Shown here: piece after piece, positions 49,645 through 59,234 of the stretch
Layout of the letters: each line of letters starts with the position of its first letter
Numbering within the stretch: position 1 is the stretch's first letter
NCBI RefSeq assembly: GCF_004364155.1
Contig: NZ_SOAZ01000016.1
Span: 1 to 64,000, forward strand
Direction of reading: 5' to 3'
DNA: 64,000 nt
Source of the DNA: Fonticella tunisiensis
Lineage (GTDB): Bacteria; Bacillota; Clostridia; Clostridiales; Caloramatoraceae
The notes under the pieces: generated by a model
The model's input: the letters and a program-made list of their open reading frames with translations, nothing else
Databases searched by the model: none
What the model was told of the DNA's origin: nothing
Position numbers and translations under genes: made by a program

Positions 49645-50480
49645 ATTTCTAAGCAGATATTATCATATAATTTAGAATATTTCTATAAAAGTTATATATC
49701 TGACAATATAGCTGCCGCTTTAAATGATAATGTTTGATAATTGTATAACTATTGGATATATAATATGATCTGTTGTATTGGTTCTAATACAAACTTCAAT
49801 CACAAGCTTATGTAGACAATTTATCTATTACTAATCTAATCATGGGCCAGAAAATCTCTTATTAAACTTAACTTGTTGTGCTACTACTCTGAAAAGTCCA
49901 TTGTAATAAAGGTAGATAATATCTACAGATAGGCACTGCGATAAAAATATATTTCATTTACCAGTACGCTCAGCAAAGAAGTTCTAAGGCTCGGGACAGC
50001 TGACAAGCCAAGTAGGCTTTTAAAACTCGCTTGCCTCAAACACCACGAACTTCACTAAGGCTTTTCAGCTGTCCTCTCGCTAAGAACCTCTAGTTACTCG
50101 CTATAATAGTTCGCTTCATATATTTTTTATCTCCGCTTAGTTACTGAACTGGAACGGCGGATTAATTTAGCAATTGTTTTCATAATCTTTTGGTGAATTT
50201 TGTTTCATGCAGAGCTAGTTCAGGGGGTGAGGGTCGTTCTGTAAATTTATCTAGCACAACAAGTTAACTTAATGTTTAACATTAACTAAGGGAAGATAAA
50301 TATATGAAATGACATATGATACGAGCCATTAAATATTTGTCGAAATTACACGATAAGTTATTTTATTAACATAGACATTTAAAGGTTTTTCAGCCGTTTA
50401 ATACTAAATGGGTTATTTTTTTAACATTAATTCATATAATTTCCCTCAAAATAAAAAAACCCCTATATATAGGAGTTTTT
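49645..50480. other. Non-coding gap between the lactate operon and its regulator
   Basis: No gene seen in about 830 bases. It holds the lctP promoter region, a MITE-like element (49861-50272), AT-rich sequence, and the terminator of the regulator at 50459-50478 (AACCCCTATATATAGGAGTT followed by T on the minus strand). Confidence 0.6.
49861..50272. mobile_element. MITE-like element with terminal inverted repeats
   Basis: The ends are near-perfect inverted repeats: TTAACTTGTTGTGCTA at 49868-49883 and its complement at 50252-50267, extending outward with one mismatch to about 21 bp. There is no coding capacity. Inside is a nested hairpin: GGGACAGCTGACAAG pairs with a TTTTCAGCTGTCC segment. Another inner inverted pair contains GCGATAAAAATATAT. 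Related fragments lie at 60062-60112 and near 53810. This is the make-up of a non-autonomous element moved by a transposase coded elsewhere. Confidence 0.6.
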
Positions 50481-51170
50481 TTAATAATAATATTTATCGA
50501 CAAAATCAAAATGCTTCTTCATAGCGTCTATGGCCCCTTTCTGATTGTGGTTTTTAAGGGCTATATATATTTCTTCATGCTGCTCCGCCAATCTATGTCT
50601 GTTTTCCTCATTGGATACTATCATCTCTCTAGCGCCCTTTATAAACTCATCTATTAAAATGGACACTGCGTTTAATATGTTTAACACTAGAACATTTCCT
50701 GATGCATGGGCAATTCTGTAATGAAATTCCTTATCCAGTGCAGCGTTTATTATCTCATCGTCTGTTTTCTTCATTTCCTCTATTATTTCCCTTATAGCTT
50801 CCAAATCCTTATCATTGATTTTTCGAGCAGCAAGCGCAGCGGTCTCTATTTCCATAATCCTTCTAAGCTCCAATATTTCCTGGGGCTTACTTTTCTCAAG
50901 CATGAAAACCATTGAAAGTGGTTCAAAAAGACTATTTTCAAAGCTTTCCCTTATAAAGTTGCCTCCGCCCTGCCTGCTTTCCACAAGTCCAATAACCTCA
51001 AGGACCCTGATTGCCTCCCTTATAGATGCCCTGCTCACCTGAAGCTGCTCCGCCAGATCCCTCTCAGCAGGAAGCTTATCTCCTTTTTTCAGGGTTCCAT
51101 CCATAATCATTCCTTTTATCTGCTCTACAACCTGTTCATATACCTTTGTACTCTTTATAGGCTTAAACAT
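50481..51170 (-). CDS. FadR/GntR-family regulator of lactate genes (LldR/LctA-like)
   Basis: 229 residues from the ATG at 51170 (MFKPIKSTKVYEQVVEQI). The N-terminal winged helix reads GDKLPAERDLAEQLQVSRASIREAIRVLE, and the C-terminal FCD domain shows LRRIMEIETAALAARK, DKEFHYRIAHASGN and HEEIYIALKNHN, with the metal/ligand-binding histidines. An upstream extension in frame has no good ribosome site. Position upstream of a lactate permease and the TGGTCTGACCA operator suggest lactate-relieved repression. Confidence 0.88.
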   Translation of the reverse strand: MFKPIKSTKVYEQVVEQIKGMIMDGTLKKGDKLPAERDLAEQLQVSRASIREAIRVLEVIGLVESRQGGGNFIRESFENSLFEPLSMVFMLEKSKPQEILELRRIMEIETAALAARKINDKDLEAIREIIEEMKKTDDEIINAALDKEFHYRIAHASGNVLVLNILNAVSILIDEFIKGAREMIVSNEENRHRLAEQHEEIYIALKNHNQKGAIDAMKKHFDFVDKYYY

Positions 51171-51216
51171 AACGCCACCCCTAGCTAAAATCCTGTAACC
51201 ATTATACACCAAAAAA

Positions 51217-51360
51217 TTATATATAAAAATATTTTTTAAGGACATCAGCACTATAGTTAAATAAGTTTTGAAGCCCTTCAATCCTTTTTAGAAGCTTCTC
51301 CCTATTAAATGCCTCCACCTTATCCAAAGTTTCGTTAGGTTCATCCCTATATTTAATCAT
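51217..51360 (-). CDS. Possible 47-residue small protein
   Basis: An open frame MIKYRDEPNETLDKVEAFNREKLL, continuing with KRIEGLQNLFNYSADVLKKYFYI, preceded by GGAGGAATATTT. It is rich in charged residues and likely helical. It lies just upstream of the lactate regulator on the same strand and ends 47 bases before it, so the two may share a transcript. I do not recognise the family, and conservation in relatives is needed to confirm it. Confidence 0.42.
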   Translation of the reverse strand: MIKYRDEPNETLDKVEAFNREKLLKRIEGLQNLFNYSADVLKKYFYI

Positions 51361-51490
51361 AAATATTCCTCCAAAGATTTTGCAGTTTTTTACATGACTT
51401 CATTGCTTTTATATGTGCCATTTTTCGTACATATTTTATATATTAATACAAAAAAAGCCCTACTAAAGTAGAGCCAACTATTGCTAACAA

Positions 51491-52117
51491 CTAAAAATTC
51501 TTTGCAATTTCAACCACCTGTTTTGCCGCTTCATTAAAAATATCCTCTCCCTTGGCAGGATCGATTGCCACCCCTTCACAAAAAACGGTTCTAAAATTTT
51601 TTATTCCAATAAAATTCATTACATCTTTTAAATAGCTCTCAGCATGCTCCATGGATTTCATTGGTCCCTCAGAATAAATTCCCCCCCTGGCCTGTATATG
51701 AAGGACAGGTTTATCCTTCAAAAGCCCTATCGGACCAGTTTCAGTATATTTGAAGGTTTTTCCTGCAACCAAAATGGTATCAATATATGTTTTAAGCATT
51801 GGCGGATAGCTAAAATTCCACATTGGAGCTGCAATTACAACCTTATCCGCTCTTATAAACTGGTCAGTAAGTTCATAAAGCCTTGAAAGCTTACTTTTCT
51901 CATCAGCTGTAAGCTCACCACTAGATGGAATCATTCCCCATGCCTTCATTATTCCTTCATCGACAAAGGGTATTTCTTCCTTATAAAGATCCAGAGAAAC
52001 TATTTTATCATCGGGATGATGTTTCTTATATTCATCGAAAAAAGCCTTGGCAAGCCTTAAGGTAAATGAAGCCTCAAGCGGTTTTGGATTAGCATAAACG
52101 TAAAGCACCTCTGCCAT
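51491..52117 (-). CDS. azoR: FMN-dependent NADH azoreductase / quinone reductase
   Basis: Flavodoxin-like reductase that uses NADH to reduce quinones or azo compounds. 208 residues from the ATG at 52117 (after AAGGAGGTGAATATC). It shows LYVYANPKPLEASFTLRLAKAF, the FMN loop PMWNFSYPPMLKTYIDTI, and HIQARGGIYSEGPMKS. It is a single gene, with terminators on neighbours and no operon partners. The physiological substrate cannot be told. Confidence 0.88.
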   Translation of the reverse strand: MAEVLYVYANPKPLEASFTLRLAKAFFDEYKKHHPDDKIVSLDLYKEEIPFVDEGIMKAWGMIPSSGELTADEKSKLSRLYELTDQFIRADKVVIAAPMWNFSYPPMLKTYIDTILVAGKTFKYTETGPIGLLKDKPVLHIQARGGIYSEGPMKSMEHAESYLKDVMNFIGIKNFRTVFCEGVAIDPAKGEDIFNEAAKQVVEIAKNF

Positions 52118-52330
52118 GATATTCACCTCCTTAAAAATTTTTTGTAAAACTAATATTATTATTAGCCCTGTGTAATTCAATATACATCCATTTTGCTAAT
52201 CAAAAAGCAGTACCTGATGGTATTTTTATCCATTTTATCAGCAACTCCTTAGAATTGCCATATCGCCAAGGCCATTTTTGACTAGTTGAAAAGGAGTTAA
52301 AAATACTCCAAGGTGTTGTAAACAAAATAA

Positions 52331-52361
52331 AAAGAGCTGCTAAACTAAGCAGCTCTTTTTT
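52331..52361 (-). terminator. pfkA terminator
   Basis: AAAGAGCTGCT and AGCAGCTCTTT pair across TTAGTTT and are followed on the minus strand by TTATTTTG. It directly follows the pfkA stop. Confidence 0.85.
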
Positions 52362-53458
52362 TATTCTCCAAAGGATATTCCTATGCTCTTTGCAACCTGT
52401 ACGAGATGGCCGTTTGGATCAACTGTTTTAATATGTCCAATAACCTTTTCCAGGTTCTCATAGGATATTGTATCTCCCTTTAAGCATACCATGTTTCCAA
52501 ACTTGCCTTCATTTATAAGCTCTACAGCGGCAACTCCAAATCTTGTAGAAAGTATTCTATCGTATGTAGATGTATTTCCGCCCCTCTGTGTATGTCCAAG
52601 CACTGTGCTTCTTATTTCATGGGTGTCTATAAGCTGCTCAAGCTCACGGGCAAGCTTGTTTCCTATACCTCCAAGCCTTACGGGATCCGGGCTGTCCTCA
52701 ACGATTTTGCTTACGACAACTTCCCCATCCTTTGGCCTTGCACCCTCGGCTATCACTATATTTGTAAAGAACTTGCCCATTCTCGCCCTTTCCTTAATCT
52801 TTTGAACAATCCTATTGATGTCATATGGTATCTCAGGTATCAATATAACGTCTGCAGAACCCGCTATTCCTGCATGGAGTGCAATCCATCCTGCATTTCT
52901 TCCCATAACTTCAAGTATCATAACCCTCTGATGGGATTCTGCTGTGGTGTGCAGCCTGTCAAGGGCCTCTGTAGCAACGTCAACTGCTGAATAAAAACCA
53001 AAGGTTAAATCCGTTGCTGCAAGATCGTTGTCTATCGTTTTAGGAACGCCTATAACGTTTACGCCCTTTCTTGCAAAGTCCCTTGCACTTGTGAGAGTCC
53101 CATCCCCTCCTATAACAACAAGAACATCTACCCCTTCTTTCTTAAGATTTTCAATGGCTACGTCCGACACGTCCTTTTTAACTATTTTACCGTCTTCCTC
53201 TACAGCATAGTCAAAGAGGTTGTCCTTATTTGAACTGTATAGTATTGTGCCTCCCCTATGAAGGATACCTGATACGGTTTCAAGAGTTAGGGGAATGGTT
53301 TCGTTATTATAAAGTCCCCTGTATCCAAACTTATAACCTATAACCTCATAGCCATACTTCATAATTGCAGTTCTGGTAACAGCCCTTATAACCGCATTCA
53401 ATCCCGGACAGTCTCCTCCGCCTGTAAGCAGTGCGATTTTTTTAACTTTTTTGTCCAT
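52361..53458 (-). CDS. pfkA: 6-phosphofructokinase
   Basis: Phosphorylates fructose 6-phosphate at the committed step of glycolysis, 365 residues. Conserved blocks are LTGGGDCPGLNAVIRA, VVIGGDGT (about 117-121), PKTIDNDL (about 139-145), EVMGRNAGWIALHAG and GHTQRGG. The residue after GGD is Gly, typical of ATP-dependent enzymes, while Lys (not Gly) before TIDND is shared with pyrophosphate-dependent ones. This mixed pair is seen in some ATP-type group III PFKs, so ATP is the more likely donor. Confidence 0.9.
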   Translation of the reverse strand: MDKKVKKIALLTGGGDCPGLNAVIRAVTRTAIMKYGYEVIGYKFGYRGLYNNETIPLTLETVSGILHRGGTILYSSNKDNLFDYAVEEDGKIVKKDVSDVAIENLKKEGVDVLVVIGGDGTLTSARDFARKGVNVIGVPKTIDNDLAATDLTFGFYSAVDVATEALDRLHTTAESHQRVMILEVMGRNAGWIALHAGIAGSADVILIPEIPYDINRIVQKIKERARMGKFFTNIVIAEGARPKDGEVVVSKIVEDSPDPVRLGGIGNKLARELEQLIDTHEIRSTVLGHTQRGGNTSTYDRILSTRFGVAAVELINEGKFGNMVCLKGDTISYENLEKVIGHIKTVDPNGHLVQVAKSIGISFGE

Positions 53459-53832
53459 ACATATCCCCCTTAAACCCTATTTATTTTTAATTATAAGATA
53501 AAAAACATCATTATTAAACACATTTTTCTATGAAGGTATATGTTATAGCCGAATATGTATAAAAAATTATGTATACTATTTTCCTTATAAAAAATCAATT
53601 AATGTATCATATTTAAATTTATTTCTTCTATAGGTTGCTTATTGTATTTTTAAAAAAATTATATGCTATACTTTTATATAAAATTTTTAGTATTAAAAAT
53701 TATTAGAATATTATAAAATATAATTATTAAATATTTTTAATATATTTATATCTATGATTTTTGCATCCTATTTGGTCTTAACTTTGTGTAAACTTTTTGT
53801 TGAAAGTCCATTGCATATATTTTTTATCGCGG
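53459..53832. other. Very AT-rich gap
   Basis: About 370 bases, mostly A and T, with no gene or clear signal. Near its right edge (53809-53830) is ATATATTTTTTATCGCGGCTAG, a short copy of the inner repeat of the MITE-like element at 49861. Confidence 0.5.
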
Positions 53833-54945
53833 CTAGTTTTGTAACCTTCCTGTTGAAATAATCTTTACATTTACATTAACGTTTATAATAGAATTCTTAA
53901 AGCTATCCTTTATAAATTCCTCTTTATCTCTTCCAAGCTTTGCAATTGCATATTTTTCAATATCAAAAACATCAACTCCATACTTTTGTTTTACTCTTGC
54001 AATCGTCTCCTTAAGCCTGTCTTCCGTCTGTTTTTCTATTTTTTTAGCAATCATTTCTATATTATTCTCTGATGGTTCCCCCTCACTACCCGCCGTATTC
54101 ATTTTATTTTCAGCCTTTATGTCTATATTTATATCATATATTAATTTATCATTTTCCATAGAAACCTTTACCTTTCTTTTACTAGTACAGAACAAATCCG
54201 TTGATTTAGTCCTGTCATTTTCATTTACTAAGCTTAAATAACCTTTGCTGTTGCTATTTCTAATAAGGTTTATATATTTTGCCTCTTCTATCGGAATCAT
54301 AAATATCATTTTATCCTTTTCAAATACTGCAATTCCACTAATCTTAACTGTATCTACATACTTCCCTCTATCTGCTTCAATATATGGAATCATTATCCTT
54401 CGACCCTCTTGATAATACATATTAAAAACGTCTTTAATTTCCATTTCCCGTGTTAGAAAATAGGAGTTAATAGAAGATTGCAACTCGCTTTTAATATCCT
54501 CTGATATGGTACTGTTTTCTACAGGATTTAACATGAAAATATCCTCTGCCTTTCCTTTACAAACAACCATTACAGTATTTAGATTTCTTTCCTGGTCCCT
54601 AATAAAAGTATCCAGTAAATCACCAATGCCATACTTTGCCCTTTCTTCACCTATTACATAGGCTCTTATTGTACCAACAAGGGGATTTTTCTTCATCTTA
54701 ATCTGTCTTTTTTCATATGCTGTGTAGGCAGTTTCTGAATTAACAGTTATAACTGTTCTTTCTATCTTATCTTCCTCCTTGAATACAAAAAACTCAATGG
54801 TATTTTTGAACTTGTTATTGGCTTCCTTTTCCAGGTCATTACCTGTGCCTGCCAATACTGCTAATCCCTCTATTGGAACCCTTCCATAGCAGCCAGCAAA
54901 TCCCATCATTATTAGAATCAATAGAGCTATTTTAATTCCCCTCAT
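53833..54945 (-). CDS. GerC-family lipoprotein (second ger operon)
   Basis: 370 residues. The signal peptide ends in the lipobox FAGC, followed by YGRVPIEGLAVLAGTGND, which departs from the usual CWNRREL opening. The remainder fits Ger(x)C: RAYVIGEERAKYGIGDLLDTF and the C-terminal KQKYGVDVFDIEKYAIAKLG. It overlaps gerB by 14 bases. It is clearly divergent from the copy at 41821, so the two receptors probably respond to different germinants. Confidence 0.85.
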   Translation of the reverse strand: MRGIKIALLILIMMGFAGCYGRVPIEGLAVLAGTGNDLEKEANNKFKNTIEFFVFKEEDKIERTVITVNSETAYTAYEKRQIKMKKNPLVGTIRAYVIGEERAKYGIGDLLDTFIRDQERNLNTVMVVCKGKAEDIFMLNPVENSTISEDIKSELQSSINSYFLTREMEIKDVFNMYYQEGRRIMIPYIEADRGKYVDTVKISGIAVFEKDKMIFMIPIEEAKYINLIRNSNSKGYLSLVNENDRTKSTDLFCTSKRKVKVSMENDKLIYDINIDIKAENKMNTAGSEGEPSENNIEMIAKKIEKQTEDRLKETIARVKQKYGVDVFDIEKYAIAKLGRDKEEFIKDSFKNSIINVNVNVKIISTGRLQN

Positions 54946-56020
54946 TTTTAATTCCTCTTTTCTTAATAGAACTAATTAACAGGGTAAGTATCATCCATAT
55001 AATTGTATATATTATAAAATAAGGCATTATAATATCAACAATACTGCTTCTTTTATGTTCTGATATAAAAAATGAAGCCAGAACTAAATAAGGTAAGCAT
55101 AAAAAGTAGCAACTGCTTTTATATGAGACTTTAAATAAATTTGATACACAATAGGATAGAACACAATGTATAATTGATAGTGTTTGAAAGATTTTATTCC
55201 CCCATATGAATATAATTATGGTCTCAAAATTTGCTATTACTGATAGTTCGATAGACCCAACAAGGTAAAGAATAGGATATTGAAGTTTTGATGCAAATCT
55301 CCAGCCAATATAGCTGACAACAATTAATACTGTCATTGTATAAAGAGCAATTGTAATTAGACTGCCAATAACTCCTGAGCTCTTTATCTTTTTAGTATCC
55401 GTAATAAATGGTATTATGAAGAAACATACCTCTATTCCTGAATAAGAAAACAAAGCACCCTTTAGAGATTTTAGTATATTATCAATTCCATCTATCAAAG
55501 GCAACAAATTAGTTACATTTCCTTTATTTATAAAATATAATGGTATAAGAAAAATAAAAAAGGTTACGTAAAACATTAATTCAGTTATTCTTCCTATATT
55601 TGTAAGTCCCTTTCTTGATGTTAAAAAGGCTACAATAATAGAAACAATCATTATTACATATGGAGATAGGAACTGTGTAATTGAAAATATCATAAGGTTT
55701 GCAAAACCTGACAAAATAAAAGCCTCAGTGAATAAAAAATAAACTGTAAAAAGTAAAGTAAAAATATAGGTGAGTATATTCCCATATAATTTTTTACTCA
55801 TTTGAAAATAATCCAGATAGCTAACATTTTTATAAATTGAAGCACCAATTAGCACACAAGTTAATGGATAAATCCCACCTATTAAAACACTTATCCACCC
55901 TGATTGATGGGCTTCCTTTGAAACTTCAGAAGCCAGGGAAAGTACTCCTACTCCTATCATGGAGCTTTGTATTATGAAAAGATATTGATTTTTAGTTATA
56001 TGATTATTTATAGCCTTCAT
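54932..56020 (-). CDS. GerB-family permease-like subunit (second ger operon)
   Basis: 362 residues with about ten membrane segments. It begins NHITKNQYLFIIQSSMIGVGVLSLASE, the family opening with the conserved GVG, and has SYSGIEVCFFIIPFI in the later half. It overlaps gerA upstream by 4 bases and gerC downstream by 14, a tightly coupled unit. The substrate is unknown. Confidence 0.87.
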   Translation of the reverse strand: MKAINNHITKNQYLFIIQSSMIGVGVLSLASEVSKEAHQSGWISVLIGGIYPLTCVLIGASIYKNVSYLDYFQMSKKLYGNILTYIFTLLFTVYFLFTEAFILSGFANLMIFSITQFLSPYVIMIVSIIVAFLTSRKGLTNIGRITELMFYVTFFIFLIPLYFINKGNVTNLLPLIDGIDNILKSLKGALFSYSGIEVCFFIIPFITDTKKIKSSGVIGSLITIALYTMTVLIVVSYIGWRFASKLQYPILYLVGSIELSVIANFETIIIFIWGNKIFQTLSIIHCVLSYCVSNLFKVSYKSSCYFLCLPYLVLASFFISEHKRSSIVDIIMPYFIIYTIIWMILTLLISSIKKRGIKNEGN

Positions 56021-57495
56021 TTTTTCCTCCTTAAGGATAGTTTAAAAGTAACTGCCTCTTTGAGGCTTTCCTTTAATGGCGCTCTTACCATAGTATCCCT
56101 TAAATCATCCTTTATTCTTTGCGGTGCCATTGGCGAAAAATATGGTATTCCAAAACTTTCCAAATCTATGATAATTACAATAAGCATGAAAAGTCCTGCT
56201 AATAAACCCAAAAAGCCAAATGCTTGAGCAAGTATAATGAGTGGGAACCTTAAAAATCTTATAGATAATGTCATTTCATAACTTGGAATTAAAAATGTCG
56301 ATACAACCGTAATTGCAACAATAAAAAGAGTCATATTGCTTACTAAATGTGCTGATACAGCGGCATCTCCAATTACAATTCCTCCAACTATAGCAAGGGT
56401 TGTACCTACCGGGCTTGGAAGCCTGAGCCCTCCTTCTCTTAATATTTCAATTGCAATATCCATTGCAAGTATTTCAAGTATCGGAGGGAGAGGTATTCCC
56501 TGTCTGGAGCTAATTATTACAAGTATAAGCTTATATGGGAGTAGCCCAGGATTATAGCTTAGCAATACTAAGTATATGGGCTCTAAAATCAACACTGTCA
56601 CTAAAGCTATAAACCTCATTAACCTGGAAAAATTGGAAAGTATAGTTCTTTCAGAATAGTCCTCTATGCTCTGAAAAAATTCAATAAAAACAGCTGGTAC
56701 AACCAGGGCTGCCGGTGTTTCTGCAACAAACAATGCAGCTTTTCCTTCTAAAAGATCAAAAACAACTTTATCTGGCCTTTCAGTATTTTTACACTGTGGG
56801 AATATACTAAAGGTTTTTTTCTCAATAAACTGCTCTAAAATACCTGATGTGAGCATTACAGGAGTTTTAATTTCATTAATCCTCTTCTTGATTTCACTCA
56901 AAACCTGTGGGTCAATTACGCCCTCAATATAGGTTAAGACAACATCTGTCTTTGTTTTATTTCCAATTTTATATTTTTCAATCTTTAGATTCGGGTTTTG
57001 AATCTTTCTTTGAATCATAGCAATATTTAAATCTAAGTTTTCAACAAAACTCTCCCTAGTTCCCAGAACTGATTTTTCAGATCTAGACTCATCAATAGAT
57101 CTATATGCATCGCTTTTAGCCGAACAAACTATTGCCTCAGTAGCTCCATCAACCAATATTACGCATTTGCCGCTTGAAATAAAATAGATTAAATTTTCTA
57201 TACTGCTTTCAAATTCAATATCACTGGAAAGTATGTATTTCCTGGCAATTTCACGGGCAGAAATTTTATTTTTTTCTATAGGAGATTCAATATGGAGAAG
57301 CAACGGCTTAAGGATTATTTCTTCGATATATTTGTTATCACTTATTCCTTTCATGTATAAAATACAACAATTGATGTTACCTTTAATAGAAATTTCACGT
57401 TTTACAAAGTTTGCGTTGTAAGCAATTTTTGATGATATAATTTCAATGCTTTTAGCGATATCTTTTTTCAATATTTCCTGTTTCATTTTTTTCAC
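56017..57495 (-). CDS. GerA-family subunit (second ger operon)
   Basis: 492 residues, a little shorter at the N-terminus than the copy at 39097. Core features are KCVILVDGATEAIVCSAKS, VLGTRESFVENLDLNIAMIQRKIQNP, then membrane segments with LEILAMDIAIEILREGGLRLPSPVGTTLAIVGGIVIGDAAVSA. The ribosome site is AAGGTG close to the ATG. Upstream, TGATAA-N17-CATAATA could be a sigma-G promoter, as expected for forespore genes; this is tentative. Confidence 0.9.
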   Translation of the reverse strand: MKKMKQEILKKDIAKSIEIISSKIAYNANFVKREISIKGNINCCILYMKGISDNKYIEEIILKPLLLHIESPIEKNKISAREIARKYILSSDIEFESSIENLIYFISSGKCVILVDGATEAIVCSAKSDAYRSIDESRSEKSVLGTRESFVENLDLNIAMIQRKIQNPNLKIEKYKIGNKTKTDVVLTYIEGVIDPQVLSEIKKRINEIKTPVMLTSGILEQFIEKKTFSIFPQCKNTERPDKVVFDLLEGKAALFVAETPAALVVPAVFIEFFQSIEDYSERTILSNFSRLMRFIALVTVLILEPIYLVLLSYNPGLLPYKLILVIISSRQGIPLPPILEILAMDIAIEILREGGLRLPSPVGTTLAIVGGIVIGDAAVSAHLVSNMTLFIVAITVVSTFLIPSYEMTLSIRFLRFPLIILAQAFGFLGLLAGLFMLIVIIIDLESFGIPYFSPMAPQRIKDDLRDTMVRAPLKESLKEAVTFKLSLRRKK

Positions 57496-57830
57496 CTTAT
57501 ATTTTCGCTATTTATATTATTATGTGTATCCTGCTTTATTTTTATCATTCAAAGATTCTGTTCCATTGCTTTCTAAACTCTTTTGGGTTCTTCGCCAAAC
57601 TTGAGTTCTCCCTTATTTGTTACATTTGCGTATTTCATGATAAGGTAAATGTCGGATTTTTAAATCCTTTTTACCATAAAATTGGTAAGGTATGTTGTAG
57701 AGATATTATTCCTCCACAAATTTAATAACTAAAAATTTATATGCCTTTTACCCTTTGTTCTATTTTGTTGATATAATGTTTTAATTATCCTATAATATTA
57801 TTTAAACTTATAAATACAGGAGGTGCTTTA
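57496..57830. other. Divergent promoter region between gerA and the MATE gene
   Basis: No gene seen. It holds the putative forespore promoter for the ger operon (minus strand, CATAATA near 57530) and the ribosome site AGGAGGTG of the MATE gene. The middle part shows nothing recognisable. Confidence 0.4.
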
Positions 57831-59198
57831 GTGGACAGATCAAAACTACTTGGAGAAGAGAGTATAGGAAGGCTCCTTCTTAAATTCTCCATACCGGCAA
57901 TAACAGGAATGCTTGTAAATGCATTATACAACGTAGTAGATAGAATATTTGTAGGAAATGGCGTTGGTGCTATTGCCATAACGGGCATCACAATTTCATT
58001 TCCTATAATGAACATTATAATGGCCTTTGGAATGCTCGTTGGGATTGGAGCAGCGTCCCTTGTTTCAATAAGGCTTGGCCAAAAGAAAAAGAACGAGGCA
58101 GAACAGATATTAGGAAATGCTCTAACTCTTACTATTATCATATCCCTTACCCTGACTGTTTTAGGTATTGCTTTCCTTGATCCAATACTTATAAAATTCG
58201 GAGCAAGCGGAGAAGCCCTTTTATACTCCAGGCAGTATACTTCTATAATAATATACGGTATTATATTTCAAAATCTTGCATTCAGCATGAACCATTCCAT
58301 AAGAGCCGAAGGAAGCCCAAAGATGGCAATGATTACAATGCTGATAGGTGCTGTTTTAAATACAATACTTGATTATATACTTGTATTCATATTTAAAATG
58401 GGCGTTCAGGGGGCTGCGATAGCAACTATTTTCTCGCAGGCTGTCAGCGCTGCATGGGTGCTTTCATATTTCTTTGGAAAGAGAAGCACTCTTAAAATTC
58501 ATAGAGCTAATCTCAGTCTTAGAAAAGATGTAATTCTGTCTATATTTTCAATAGGAATGTCCCCCTTTGCAATGCAGCTTGCAGCCAGTGCTATTACAAT
58601 AATATTAAATTCAAAACTTTTAGCCTACGGTGGAGATATAGCCGTTGCTGCAATGGGAGTTATAAATAGTATAACTATGCTTATACTAATGCCTATATTT
58701 GGTATAAACCAGGGTTCCCAACCAATAATAGGGTTTAACTATGGAGCTCAAAAATATGACCGTGTAAAAAAAGCCCTAAAGCTTGCAATAATTGGAGCAA
58801 CAGCAGTATCTATAATGGGCTTTATAGTAATACAGCTGTTCCCTCAGTTTCTCATAGGGCTATTTGGAAAAGATTCTCCAGAACTTATTGAAAAAGGTTC
58901 CCACGGTATCAGGATTTTCCTATCCATGCTTCCTATAATAGGGTTCCAGATAGTTAGCGCAAACTACTTCCAGGCAGTCGGAAAGCCAAAACATTCTATG
59001 TTTTTAAGCCTTTCAAGACAGGTTATAGTTTTAATACCTCTTCTGCTTATACTGCCGAACTTCTTTAAGCTTGACGGTGTATGGATGGCAGGCCCTGCAT
59101 CTGACTTTATTTCATCCATCTTAACCGGATTATTCCTTTTCATCGAAATAAGGCATTTAGAAAATAGGCATAAAGAAACAAAAACTGAATTGGCATAA
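57831..59198 (+). CDS. MATE-family efflux transporter
   Basis: Twelve-segment exporter of the multidrug and toxin extrusion superfamily, 455 residues. It starts with GTG after AGGAGGTG and opens LLGEESIGRLLLKFSIPAITGMLVNALYNVVDRIFVG, the standard MATE first helix. The second half has QGSQPIIGFNYGAQKYDRVKKALK, the repeat of the family signature. Whether it uses sodium or protons, and what it exports, cannot be read from the sequence. It is a single gene ended by the terminator at 59204. Confidence 0.92.
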   Translation: MDRSKLLGEESIGRLLLKFSIPAITGMLVNALYNVVDRIFVGNGVGAIAITGITISFPIMNIIMAFGMLVGIGAASLVSIRLGQKKKNEAEQILGNALTLTIIISLTLTVLGIAFLDPILIKFGASGEALLYSRQYTSIIIYGIIFQNLAFSMNHSIRAEGSPKMAMITMLIGAVLNTILDYILVFIFKMGVQGAAIATIFSQAVSAAWVLSYFFGKRSTLKIHRANLSLRKDVILSIFSIGMSPFAMQLAASAITIILNSKLLAYGGDIAVAAMGVINSITMLILMPIFGINQGSQPIIGFNYGAQKYDRVKKALKLAIIGATAVSIMGFIVIQLFPQFLIGLFGKDSPELIEKGSHGIRIFLSMLPIIGFQIVSANYFQAVGKPKHSMFLSLSRQVIVLIPLLLILPNFFKLDGVWMAGPASDFISSILTGLFLFIEIRHLENRHKETKTELA

Positions 59199-59203
59199 AT
59201 AGC

Positions 59204-59229
59204 AGCCCCTGAAACTAATATCAGGGGCT
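59204..59229. terminator. Bidirectional terminator
   Basis: AGCCCCTGA pairs with TCAGGGGCT across eight bases; on the plus strand CATTTTTA follows. It lies between the convergent MATE gene and the coat-like gene and may serve both. Confidence 0.75.
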
Positions 59230-59234
59230 CATTT

